A stretch of 64,000 bases of DNA from Suipraeoptans intestinalis (GTDB lineage Bacteria > Bacillota > Clostridia > Lachnospirales > Lachnospiraceae), in NCBI RefSeq assembly GCF_009696485.1, contig NZ_VULY01000018.1, positions 1,418,001 through 1,482,000 on the forward strand, in the 5' to 3' direction. Made by a program: the position numbers and the translations under genes. This document shows positions 35,664-44,039 of this stretch, piece after piece. Position 1 is the first letter of the stretch. The number at the start of each line of letters is the position of its first letter. The notes below the pieces were generated by a model. It had not been told where the DNA came from and searched no databases. It was given only the letters and a program-made list of their open reading frames with translations.

Positions 35664-36539
35664 ATGCATATGAAAAAGAAGCTATTACCCTATCTTTTAC
35701 TTGCACCCATGATTCTGATCATGGGTGTATTAGTATTCTATCCCATTATTACGACATTTGCTTATAGCTTGAAAAAGTGGAAACTCACAGAGCCGGGAGA
35801 CATCCATTATGTCGGATTAAAAAACTATATGGATATTTTACAGTCTGATTCATTCAAGTATAGTATGCAAAACACAGTGTTTATTCTACTGTTTGTAATT
35901 ATTTTTACAACAATGATAGGATATCTGATGTCGTTGTACTTGAATCGGAAATGCAAGGGGGCAGGAATATTACTGGCGCTGGCCATTTTGCCGTGGGCGC
36001 TGCCGCCTTTTGTAAACGGGATTTTATGGAAATTTGTATTTTTTTCGGGATATGGATTTTTAAATAAATTGTTAATTGGGTTGGGACTGGCAAGTAAGCC
36101 AGTACAATTCCTGGAATCACGGTGGCTGCTACTGCTGGTCGTTTCCATTGTAGTTGTATGGCGAAGTGTACCTTTTATGATGTTGGTGTGTCTGGCTGGC
36201 CGTCAGTCTATTCCGGAAGTCATTTATGAAGCGGCGAAAATGGATGGAGGAACACCAAGGGGTGTTTTCTGGCATATTACAGTACCACTTATGAAACCAT
36301 TTCTGGCAGTAGGGATTACATCCACTTCTGTTACAGCAATGAACGTTTTTGATGAAATTGCCGCCCTTTCAGGATATGGAGATCTGGGAAAAAATATTTT
36401 AATGGAAAGCTATTTGACAACGTTTTCATTTTTGAATTTTGGAAAAGGCAGTGCGATGACATATATAGTATTGTTTTTTGCCATGATTTTAGGCATATTT
36501 TATCTCCAAAATCTAAATAAGGAAGTGGATTACGAATGA
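35664..36539 (+). CDS. ABC sugar permease, MalF/UgpA type
   Basis: About 290 residues, six membrane spans beginning PYLLLAPMILIMGVLVFYPI. The inner-loop EAA motif reads EVIYEAAKMDGGTPRGVFWH. It forms the channel with the next permease. The start is ATG 35664 or 35670. Its end overlaps the next gene by ATGA, showing coupled translation. Confidence 0.9.
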   Translation: MHMKKKLLPYLLLAPMILIMGVLVFYPIITTFAYSLKKWKLTEPGDIHYVGLKNYMDILQSDSFKYSMQNTVFILLFVIIFTTMIGYLMSLYLNRKCKGAGILLALAILPWALPPFVNGILWKFVFFSGYGFLNKLLIGLGLASKPVQFLESRWLLLLVVSIVVVWRSVPFMMLVCLAGRQSIPEVIYEAAKMDGGTPRGVFWHITVPLMKPFLAVGITSTSVTAMNVFDEIAALSGYGDLGKNILMESYLTTFSFLNFGKGSAMTYIVLFFAMILGIFYLQNLNKEVDYE

Positions 36540-37372
36540 AATATGTGAAAAAAGCAGGCTATTTTTTTGCAACGATAGTATTTTTAGCAGTAACACTAGG
36601 GCCGTTTGTATGGACATTTCTTATGGCAATCACTCCAAAAGCAGAAATGTTTTCGGCATCCGTTAATTTGATTCCGAAGCATATGACATGGAGCAATTTT
36701 CAGAATCTGTTTTCTGGCGGGCGAAGAAGCATAGCTTATCTTGCCGGGTTAAAAAATTCGCTTTGCACGGTCGTAGTGACTGTTTGTATTGGAATGCCGG
36801 TTGCACTGGTAAGCGCATATACATTGGGCAGAATGGAATTTGCAGGAAGAAGACTTATAAAAAATGCATTGTTGATTACGATGGTGATTCCTGTAATGGC
36901 AACGATTATTCCTCTGTATAAAATGTTTGCGTCAGGTCATATGCTGGATAGTACATTTTGGCTAAGCATGGTCTATGTCAGTTCTTATTTGCCAATGGCA
37001 ACCTGGATGATTCTAAATTATTTTTTAACACTTCCAAAAGAACTGGAAGAGGCAGCCAGAATTGACGGCTGTGGTGGCTCAAAAGCATTTTTTAAGATCA
37101 TACTGCCATTATCTTACCCTATTATTTTATCCGTTTCGCTGATCATGTTTTTAAGTACATGGAGCCAGTTTCAAATCCCACTGATACTTGCGTCATCTGT
37201 GGACACAAAACCAATGGCGATTGTGGTATCTGAGTTTGTAACAAAAGACAGTGTGGAGTACGGGTTGATTGCAGCCGCCGGTATGGTATCGCTGATTCCG
37301 CCGGCGATGACGACAATTGTTTTTAGAAAGTATTTGATTTCCGGGATAGTAGGAGGCTCGGTAAAAGGATAA
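36536..37372 (+). CDS. ABC sugar permease, MalG/UgpE type
   Basis: 278 residues, six spans; the first is FFATIVFLAVTLGPFVWTFL. The EAA loop is ELEEAARIDGCGGSKAFFKI. With the MalF-type partner it makes the membrane part of a CUT1 importer. It overlaps the upstream gene by 4 bases and is followed after 2 bases by the acyltransferase-domain gene. Confidence 0.9.
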   Translation: MKYVKKAGYFFATIVFLAVTLGPFVWTFLMAITPKAEMFSASVNLIPKHMTWSNFQNLFSGGRRSIAYLAGLKNSLCTVVVTVCIGMPVALVSAYTLGRMEFAGRRLIKNALLITMVIPVMATIIPLYKMFASGHMLDSTFWLSMVYVSSYLPMATWMILNYFLTLPKELEEAARIDGCGGSKAFFKIILPLSYPIILSVSLIMFLSTWSQFQIPLILASSVDTKPMAIVVSEFVTKDSVEYGLIAAAGMVSLIPPAMTTIVFRKYLISGIVGGSVKG

Positions 37373-37374
37373 AT

Positions 37375-38181
37375 ATGACAATACAGGAACTCATAAAAAG
37401 CATTAATTTTTCAAAAAAAGCGGGAGAAAATGCTCTGAGATATTGTATGCCGGAGAAGGAATTTCGAAACTGGAAAAACTTGTATGAAAGGGATTTTCAT
37501 ACATTTCTGGCAGAATGGGAAAAAAGTGCGGAGCATTTTCAGTGGGGACTATGGTTTTGCCTGAAATTAGCATGTGAAACCTACGAATGGTATAAGGAGA
37601 AGACAATTAGTGAGCAGATATTTCGGGATACATTTGCAGATATTACAATTTGGTGTGGTGAATGTTACAGAAAGCACGGTATCTACGGCTTGGAAGAAGT
37701 TCCATGGATTATGAAATCTATTCGCATGGAGTTGTTTCGACTTGGCCGACTGCAGTTTGAGCCCATGGTGTTGACACCAGAAGAAGCAACAAGATATCAT
37801 TTACAAGTTGGGGAACCAGTGTTAAATGTACACATACCGGCTGGCGAAAAACTTGGTTATAGAGCCTGTAAAGAATCTTTTGAGGCGGCAAAAAGCTTTT
37901 TTGGAGAAAAACAGGCAACGTTTATTTGTGATTCGTGGCTATTGAGCCCTGAATTGTGTGAGATATTGCCAAAGACGAGCAATATTATTCGATTTCAGAA
38001 GATGTACCAGATAGTAGAGGTGCATTATGATTTTTCACAAGCGGAGGAAAGAGTGTTTGGAGAGGTTCGATCTGATAAGAGTGAGTATCCTGAAGAAAAC
38101 AGTCTTCAGTTGACATTGAAACAGTATCTTTTGACAGGGAAAAAAGTTGGAATGGGAAGAGGTATCCTGTTGTCCTCCTGA
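37375..38181 (+). CDS. Acyltransferase-domain protein (DUF5596-like)
   Basis: About 268 residues. The N-terminal part is helical (FHTFLAEWEKSAEHFQWGLW, ETYEWYKEK). The C-terminal half has HIPAGEKLGYRACKESFEAA and TFICDSWLLSPELCEILPKT, the pattern of DUF5596 proteins with a GNAT-like C-terminal domain. These are often found with glycoside-use genes. No membrane part. It is the last gene of the importer unit, 2 bases after the permease. Substrate unknown. Confidence 0.7.
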   Translation: MTIQELIKSINFSKKAGENALRYCMPEKEFRNWKNLYERDFHTFLAEWEKSAEHFQWGLWFCLKLACETYEWYKEKTISEQIFRDTFADITIWCGECYRKHGIYGLEEVPWIMKSIRMELFRLGRLQFEPMVLTPEEATRYHLQVGEPVLNVHIPAGEKLGYRACKESFEAAKSFFGEKQATFICDSWLLSPELCEILPKTSNIIRFQKMYQIVEVHYDFSQAEERVFGEVRSDKSEYPEENSLQLTLKQYLLTGKKVGMGRGILLSS

Positions 38182-38223
38182 AAAATCGGTTTAGGGTGAT
38201 AAAATGATAGACTTTGCGAAAAA

Positions 38224-38257
38224 GTGTCAGTTTCATTGAGGGAAGCTGACATTTTTT
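38224..38257 (+). terminator. Terminator of the importer unit
   Basis: GTGTCAG (38224-38230) pairs with CTGACAT (38246-38252) with a longer G-U extended stem, followed by TTTTTT. It parts this unit from the sensing operon. The rest of 38182-38403 holds only a 22-codon frame of doubtful value (38314-38382). Confidence 0.75.
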
Positions 38258-38403
38258 GATAGAGATTACACCTGTTGAAAATAATAGAGGTTTATGTGTT
38301 AAGGTAGTCAAGGATGGAAAAATTTTATATACTTACATCATGGGAGCATAAAAATTTGAAGGAAATAGCAAAAGCGGCATAAAAAAAATACGCCAAAGGA
38401 GAG

Positions 38404-39387
38404 ATGCGGAGGATGGAACAAAGAAAGGGTGGGATCCGGTGGAAAACAAGAGGGGCAATGGCAGGAACGATCGTCATCCTGTTTTTGATCCTGACGGCAG
38501 TGGTCCTGGGATTAGCCGGAAAGGAGGAAAAAAAACAGAGAAAATTCGGAGCCACCTACATGACGATGAATAATCCGTATTTTGAAGTATTGGATGAAAA
38601 TATCAAAGAGATCGTGGAAGGGAACGGGGACATTTTGATCACCAGGGATCCTCTTCAGGATCAGGAGAAACAGAACGCACAGATCCGGGACATGATCGAC
38701 GAGGGGATCGACGTGCTGTTTTTGAATCCGGTAGACTGGAAAGGGATCCAGTCTTCTCTGGAGCTGTGCAGAAAGAAAAAGATCCCGGTATTTGTGATGG
38801 ATACGCCTGTGTACGAAAAAGAACTGGTGGTTTCTACCATTTTGTCGGATAATTACGAGGCGGGAGCTGCCTGTGCAAAGGATATGATGAGAAAACGTCA
38901 GAGTGCCAAAATCGTCATCGTATACTCGCAGAATATCAATTCCACCAGTGAAAGAGTCAAAGGGTTTCTGGATACCATCCGGGAGCATCCGGAGTATCAG
39001 GTGGTAGCAAAGAAGAATGGAGCGGCAGAGCTGGAAGTAGGCATGCGGGAAATGAAAAAGATCATCAATGAGGGGATTACCTTTGATGTGGTGCTGGGGG
39101 GAAACGATCCTACGGCGCTGGGCTGCATTGCCGCCATGCAGAAAATGAACAAGGAAGAGGGCGTTATGGTGTATGGGATCGACGGCTCTCCGGACGCCAA
39201 GGCTATGATCAAAGCCGGATATATGGAAGCCACCAGCGCCCAGTCGCCGGTGCGGATCGGGATGAAGGCGGCAGAGACGGCCTATGAATATCTGGACGGA
39301 AAACCGGTGGAACAAGAGATCAAGATCCCGGTGACACTGATCACCAGAGACAACATGAAAAATTACAGTATTTCAGGATGGCAGTAG
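38404..39387 (+). CDS. Membrane-anchored ribose-type binding protein (sensor partner)
   Basis: About 327 residues. One N-terminal span (TIVILFLILTAVVLGLAG) with no lipobox or clear cleavage site anchors a Peripla_BP_4 fold: NPYFEVLDENIKEIVEGNG, QIRDMIDEGIDVLFLNPVDW, VLGGNDPTALGCIAAMQ, VYGIDGSPDAKAMI. It is a paralogue of the lipoprotein at 42859 and ends alike (SGWQ/DGWQ). Its position before a kinase gene suggests ligand sensing rather than uptake. Start 38404 or 38413. Confidence 0.85.
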   Translation: MRRMEQRKGGIRWKTRGAMAGTIVILFLILTAVVLGLAGKEEKKQRKFGATYMTMNNPYFEVLDENIKEIVEGNGDILITRDPLQDQEKQNAQIRDMIDEGIDVLFLNPVDWKGIQSSLELCRKKKIPVFVMDTPVYEKELVVSTILSDNYEAGAACAKDMMRKRQSAKIVIVYSQNINSTSERVKGFLDTIREHPEYQVVAKKNGAAELEVGMREMKKIINEGITFDVVLGGNDPTALGCIAAMQKMNKEEGVMVYGIDGSPDAKAMIKAGYMEATSAQSPVRIGMKAAETAYEYLDGKPVEQEIKIPVTLITRDNMKNYSISGWQ

Positions 39388-39395
39388 AGGGACGT

Positions 39396-40718
39396 ATGGA
39401 AAAGAATCGGGCGTTGCTGCTGAAATATGCAGTATTTTTGTTTAATATTATAGCGGTATTGGGGATTTCCATATTTTTATGGATAGCTACGGAAAAGATC
39501 TGCGACACCTATGTGGCAAGTGAATTTATGGGACGGGTGGAAGCCATTCCCAGCCATCCCCGGATGATCGTGGCAGAGATGGGGATCCTGCTGTTTCTTC
39601 TGGTGCTTTCTTTTATCGGGAGGGAATACTTTTTTCAGGACAATCCCATCATCTGCTATTCCTCCATTGCCTTTGACCTTCTGATCAGTCTGATCATCAT
39701 TTACCTGCTGGATTTCAACTACAACGGGATCCTGCTGTGGGTATTTGCCAATCTGATCTCCCACATCAAGGAGCTGAAGGGGAAATATGTCCTGATCGTT
39801 GTATCCCTGGCCAGCTACATCGGCACTGATCACGGGATCGTGTCAGTGAGCAGCCGGTTGTACTATATCAAGGATTACATCGGCCTGTACGAGGGGATCT
39901 GGAATAAGGTGCTTTTGTGGGCCTATAATGTGATCCTGTCCCTGAACGTGATCCTGTTTTTGATGTTTTGTGTCTATATTATTATGGACCAGAGCGGAAC
40001 GATCACAGAAGTCAGGCGGCTGTACCAGCAGCTTTCGGAAACCAACCGGGAGCTGCAGGGGGCCAATGTGAAGCTGCGGGAGTATGCGGTGATCAAGGAA
40101 AAAATGGGAGAAACGAAGGAGCGGAACCGACTGGCAAGAGAGATCCATGACACACTGGGACACACCCTGACAGGGATTTCGGCGGGGGTAGACGCCTGCA
40201 TTGCCATGATCGATCTCTCGCCGGAGGCCACGAAAACCCAGCTGGATATGATCGCACAGGTGACACGGGACGGGATCAAGGAGGTCAGGCGCTCCGTCAG
40301 TGAGCTGAGACCGGACGCACTGGACCGGTTGAGTCTGGAGCATGCTATCAAAAAAATGGTAAAGGAAACCAATTCCATGACCAGCACCCGGATCGACTTT
40401 TGCTGTGAGGTAGACGTTCTGAAATTTGATGAAGACGAAGAAAACGCCATCTACCGGGTGATTCAGGAGAGTATCACCAATTCCATCCGTCATGGAAATG
40501 CCAAGCACGTACAGATCGAGCTGACCAAAAAGGACTCGGACATCCATCTTCTGATCCGGGACGATGGGATTGGCTGTAAGGATATGAAAAAAGGATTTGG
40601 AACCAGACATATCGTAGAAAGGATCCGGATGCTGAACGGAGAGGTATGGTTTTCCGGAGAAAATGGATTTACTACAAAAGTGATTATTCCGATCAGATGG
40701 GGGGAAAACTATGATTAA
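39396..40718 (+). CDS. Sensor histidine kinase, HisKA_3 type
   Basis: About 440 residues. Six or so membrane spans fill residues 5-205, with no large outside domain. A coiled coil (QLSETNRELQGANVKLREYA) leads to the HisKA_3 box REIHDTLGHTLTGISAGVDA, with the phospho-histidine in IHD. The ATPase domain has VIQESITNSIRHGNAKHVQI and RDDGIGC. It would read a signal from the binding proteins next to it and phosphorylate the regulator at 40711, whose gene it overlaps by 8 bases. ATG 39396 is preferred over 39378. Confidence 0.88.
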   Translation: MEKNRALLLKYAVFLFNIIAVLGISIFLWIATEKICDTYVASEFMGRVEAIPSHPRMIVAEMGILLFLLVLSFIGREYFFQDNPIICYSSIAFDLLISLIIIYLLDFNYNGILLWVFANLISHIKELKGKYVLIVVSLASYIGTDHGIVSVSSRLYYIKDYIGLYEGIWNKVLLWAYNVILSLNVILFLMFCVYIIMDQSGTITEVRRLYQQLSETNRELQGANVKLREYAVIKEKMGETKERNRLAREIHDTLGHTLTGISAGVDACIAMIDLSPEATKTQLDMIAQVTRDGIKEVRRSVSELRPDALDRLSLEHAIKKMVKETNSMTSTRIDFCCEVDVLKFDEDEENAIYRVIQESITNSIRHGNAKHVQIELTKKDSDIHLLIRDDGIGCKDMKKGFGTRHIVERIRMLNGEVWFSGENGFTTKVIIPIRWGENYD

Positions 40719-41397
40719 GATCGTAATTGCAGATGACCAGGAGCTGATCCGCCAAAGTCTGTCTATTGTACTGAACCAAAGAGAAGGACTGGAGGTGATC
40801 GATGCGGTGAGCAATGGGCAGGAAACCATTGCCAGCATCCGGAAAAGAAGGCCGGATGTGATCCTGATGGATGTTCGTATGCCCAAGATGGACGGGGTGC
40901 AATGTACCCGCATCATCAAGGAAAACTATCCGGATATCAAGATCATTATACTTACCACCTTCGATGACGATGAATATGTATACAACGCATTAAAATGGGG
41001 AGCCAGCGGCTACCTGTTGAAGGGGATTTCCATGGATGGGCTGGAAAATGCCATTCGGACGGTACACAGTGGTCAGGCCATGATCAACCCGGATATTGCC
41101 ACAAAGGTGGTCCGCCTGTTTTCCCAGATGGCACAGGCAGACTATGTGATGGAAGTGGAGCAGGAAAGAAGCCGGGAGCTGACAAAGACAGAGTGGAAGA
41201 TCATTGGAGAGGTGGGAAAAGGCAAATCCAACCGGGAGATTGCCGAAAGACTGCTGCTGTCGGAAGGAACGGTCAGAAATTATCTGAGCACCATCCTGAA
41301 TAAGCTGGAATTTCGGGATCGGACGCAACTGGCCATCTGGGCGGTGCAGAAAAAAACAGGCAGAAAGATAACGGCTCCGGAAGAGGAACGACTGTGA
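40711..41397 (+). CDS. Response regulator, NarL/LuxR type
   Basis: 228 residues: receiver with DD at 8-9, phospho-acceptor in VILMDVRMPKMDGVQ, T in ILTTFDDDE and K in GYLLKG. The output HTH is LTKTEWKIIGEVGKGKSNRE with VRNYLSTILNKL. It likely controls the downstream sugar genes through the dyads at 42742-42776. Confidence 0.9.
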   Translation: MIKIVIADDQELIRQSLSIVLNQREGLEVIDAVSNGQETIASIRKRRPDVILMDVRMPKMDGVQCTRIIKENYPDIKIIILTTFDDDEYVYNALKWGASGYLLKGISMDGLENAIRTVHSGQAMINPDIATKVVRLFSQMAQADYVMEVEQERSRELTKTEWKIIGEVGKGKSNREIAERLLLSEGTVRNYLSTILNKLEFRDRTQLAIWAVQKKTGRKITAPEEERL

Positions 41398-41410
41398 AAG
41401 GATGTTGGCC

Positions 41411-42718
41411 ATGAAGAAAACGACGATACTGAAGTATCTTGCCATCTGCGCTGCGGTGGGACTGGTCGCATGGCTGGGGAAGAGACAGGAAAAGCCCATC
41501 GTACTGGAATTTGGCATGTTTGCCCAAAGCAACTGGGAGGTGGAGGATGCCAATGCCTATGTGGTGATCGATCAGGCCATCCGCAAATTTGAAAAGTCTC
41601 ACCCGGGGGTAAAGATCTATTATGAAAGCGGGATCCGGAAGGCGGATTATTCGGAGTGGCTGTCCAGAAAGGTGCTGTCCGGAAAGACGCCGGATATGTT
41701 TATGATCCTGCCGGATGATCTGTACCGCTATGCCTCTCTGGATGTGATCGAAAATCTGAACCAGAAGATGGAAGGAGACGGGAAGTTTAAAAAAGAATAT
41801 TTTTTTAAGACGGCGCTTCAGATGGGACAGTACAGACAGGGACAGTATGCACTGCCCTACGAAACCGTTCCTACGCTGATGTTTGTCAACAAGACGCTTC
41901 TGGAGCAGGAAGGGATCCAGGTTCCCAGTGCGGACTGGACCTGGGAAGACCTGGAGGCGATTTCTGAAAAAGTCACGAAGGATACCAATGGGGACGGGGT
42001 GATCGACCAGTTTGGCACCTATAATTATACCTGGAAGGAGGCGGCTTATTCCAACGGGGCAGAGCTGTTTGATGCAGATGGGGAAAAGGCTTATTTTTCC
42101 GGTGACCGGGTGGGAGAGGCCGTGAAATTTGTCCAGCGTCTGGAAGAACAAAACGGAGGCAGTACCGTGACCCAGGACGATTTTGACTCAGGCAGAGTGG
42201 CCTTTATGCCCCTGTCCTTTTCCGACTACCGGACATACAAGACATACCCCTACAAGATAAAAAAATACACCTCCTTCCAGTGGGACTGTACCCGGATGCC
42301 GGCAGGACCGACGGGCGGCAATACTTCGGAGGTGGACACTCTGATGATGGCCATGAGCAAACGTTCCAAACACCAGGATCTGGCCTGGGAATTTATCAAG
42401 CTTCTTACGGCGGATTCTGAGATCCAAAGAGAGGTGATGCGGATGTCCCAGGGAGCCTCGGTCCTGAAATATGTGACCGGATCCAGCTTCGCAGGCAGTG
42501 TGATTCGCCAGGAAATGGACGTGGATGAGCGGGTGATCGATTATGAACTGCTGCGGGACGTGCTGGAAACAGGAAAAGTCAAGCCAAGGTTTCCCAAATA
42601 TTCAGAGGCTATGGCGCTGGCGGAAAACCGTATCAGGGAAATCTATAAAAACGAAAAAAATGTGGACAGCGCCCTGAAGATCTTCCAGAGGGACATTACC
42701 AAGTTTCTGAAAGAATGA
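41411..42718 (+). CDS. Family-1 solute-binding protein of the sensing operon
   Basis: About 435 residues. An N-terminal span (ILKYLAICAAVGLVAWLG) without a lipobox cysteine leads into a MalE-type fold: RKFEKSHPGVKIYYESGIRK, TPDMFMILPDDLYRYASLDV, TKDTNGDGVIDQFGTYNYTW, then AGPTGGNTSEVDTLMMAMSK. It has no permeases of its own type nearby, so it may bind ligand for the kinase. It follows the regulator gene by 13 bases. ATG 41411 is chosen over 41402 (AAAGGA upstream). Confidence 0.8.
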   Translation: MKKTTILKYLAICAAVGLVAWLGKRQEKPIVLEFGMFAQSNWEVEDANAYVVIDQAIRKFEKSHPGVKIYYESGIRKADYSEWLSRKVLSGKTPDMFMILPDDLYRYASLDVIENLNQKMEGDGKFKKEYFFKTALQMGQYRQGQYALPYETVPTLMFVNKTLLEQEGIQVPSADWTWEDLEAISEKVTKDTNGDGVIDQFGTYNYTWKEAAYSNGAELFDADGEKAYFSGDRVGEAVKFVQRLEEQNGGSTVTQDDFDSGRVAFMPLSFSDYRTYKTYPYKIKKYTSFQWDCTRMPAGPTGGNTSEVDTLMMAMSKRSKHQDLAWEFIKLLTADSEIQREVMRMSQGASVLKYVTGSSFAGSVIRQEMDVDERVIDYELLRDVLETGKVKPRFPKYSEAMALAENRIREIYKNEKNVDSALKIFQRDITKFLKE

Positions 42719-42741
42719 GGGCTTTTGCAAAAAGATCCGGC

Positions 42742-42776
42742 ATGACAATTGTCATATTTTTCGTGGCAAATGTCAT
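42742..42776 (+). promoter_or_regulatory. Palindromic operator before the sugar importer
   Basis: ATGACAATTGTCAT (42742-42755) is a perfect 14-bp palindrome. A third half-site TGTCAT follows at 42771-42776. It lies about 85 bases before the importer's first gene, inside the 140-base gap after the sensing operon. It fits a dimeric NarL-type regulator site. Confidence 0.65.
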
Positions 42777-42858
42777 GCCTTTTCCGTTACAAAATACAGG
42801 TGCAAAAAGGACGGAAAATCAGTATGATAAGGGTATCAAAAAAAGGAGGACGTGTAAT

Positions 42859-43827
42859 ATGAAAAAGAAAGTGATCAGTATGCTGCTTTGCATCTCTATG
42901 GTGGCGGCTCTGGCGGCAGGGTGCAGCCAGGGATCCAAGAAGAGTGACTCTTCGGAGGCAAAGAAAGAAGGAGGACGTAAGTTTGGATATACCTGTATGG
43001 ACGGAACCAATCCTTTCTTCGTAACCATCGAAGACGAGATGCGTAAGAAGGTGGAGGAAAATGGAGATGAACTGATCTCTGTGGATCCGGCAAATGACGT
43101 AAGCCTTCAGATCCAGCAGGTGGAAGACCTGATTTCTCAGGGGATCGACGCCATGTTCCTGAACCCGGCAGAGGCAGAAGGAATCCTTCCGGCGCTGGAT
43201 GCACTGAAAGAGGCAGGCATCCCCATCGTAAACTTTGACACAGAAGTAGCAGATATGTCCTATGTGACCAGCTATGTAGGATCCGACAACTACAACGCAG
43301 GAAAAGTTTGTGGAGAAGACCTGGTGAAGAAGCTTCCGGACGGAGGAAAGATCATCGTATTGGATTCTCCTACCATGAATTCCGTAGTAGACAGAACCAA
43401 CGGTTTCCTGGACGCCATTGAAGGAAAAGGCTTCGAAGTGGTAGCACAGCAGGATGCAAGAGGAAATCTGGAGAAGGCAATGGGAATCGCAGAGGATCTT
43501 CTGCAGGCACACCCGGACGTAGTGGCTATCTTCGGAGGAAATGATCCTACAGCTTTGGGAGCACTGGCAGCAGCCAATGCGGCAGGACTGAAGGACTGCC
43601 TGATCTACGGGGTAGACGGATCTCCGGACATCAAGGCAGAGCTGGCTTCCGGCAAGTCCCTGATCGAAGGAACAGGAGCACAGTCTCCGGTGGATATCGC
43701 TGACAAGTCCGTAGAAGTGATGTACATGGTACTGGATAAGAAGAAAGTAGAAGACAGATATCCGGTAGAAACATTCCTGATCACAGCAGACAACGTAAAA
43801 GAATTCGGCACAGACGGATGGCAGTAA
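42859..43827 (+). CDS. Ribose/galactose-type substrate-binding lipoprotein
   Basis: About 322 residues. Signal MKKKVISMLLCISMVAALAA with lipobox LAAGC. The mature part is a Peripla_BP_4 fold: NPFFVTIEDEMRKKVEENGD, LISQGIDAMFLNPAEAEGI, AIFGGNDPTALGALAAANAA, IYGVDGSPDIKAELASGK. GGAGG precedes ATG 42859; the longer frame to 42715 is noise. It feeds the ATPase/permease pair that follows and is paralogous to the 38404 protein. Confidence 0.92.
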   Translation: MKKKVISMLLCISMVAALAAGCSQGSKKSDSSEAKKEGGRKFGYTCMDGTNPFFVTIEDEMRKKVEENGDELISVDPANDVSLQIQQVEDLISQGIDAMFLNPAEAEGILPALDALKEAGIPIVNFDTEVADMSYVTSYVGSDNYNAGKVCGEDLVKKLPDGGKIIVLDSPTMNSVVDRTNGFLDAIEGKGFEVVAQQDARGNLEKAMGIAEDLLQAHPDVVAIFGGNDPTALGALAAANAAGLKDCLIYGVDGSPDIKAELASGKSLIEGTGAQSPVDIADKSVEVMYMVLDKKKVEDRYPVETFLITADNVKEFGTDGWQ

Positions 43828-44039
43828 TCATTGACAGGTAAGAACAATAGGGTGCTTTGTTCCAGGGGAATGAAGCACCTTTGTTGATAGGACAGGCAGG
43901 CTGCCGGAAGCGGCGGCGACACAGGTCCGGGATGGCAGGCGGACGCAGAATCTTTCCCAAAGACAGGGACGGATCCGGCGCTCCTGCAACACGGGAACAT
44001 ATGGCAAAAAAGAGAGAAGCAGGTGATATTTTGGGCGAG

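Noticed and set aside
38314-38382. 22-codon frame before the sensing operon
   Set aside because: No clear ribosome site and no family; could be a leader peptide but nothing shows it.
38512-39315. Long minus-strand frame across the binding-protein gene
   Set aside because: Shadow of the plus-strand gene; histidine- and cysteine-rich product without any domain. Similar antisense frames across 25937-26923, 31914-32540, 39843-40919 and 45598-46647 were dropped for the same reason.
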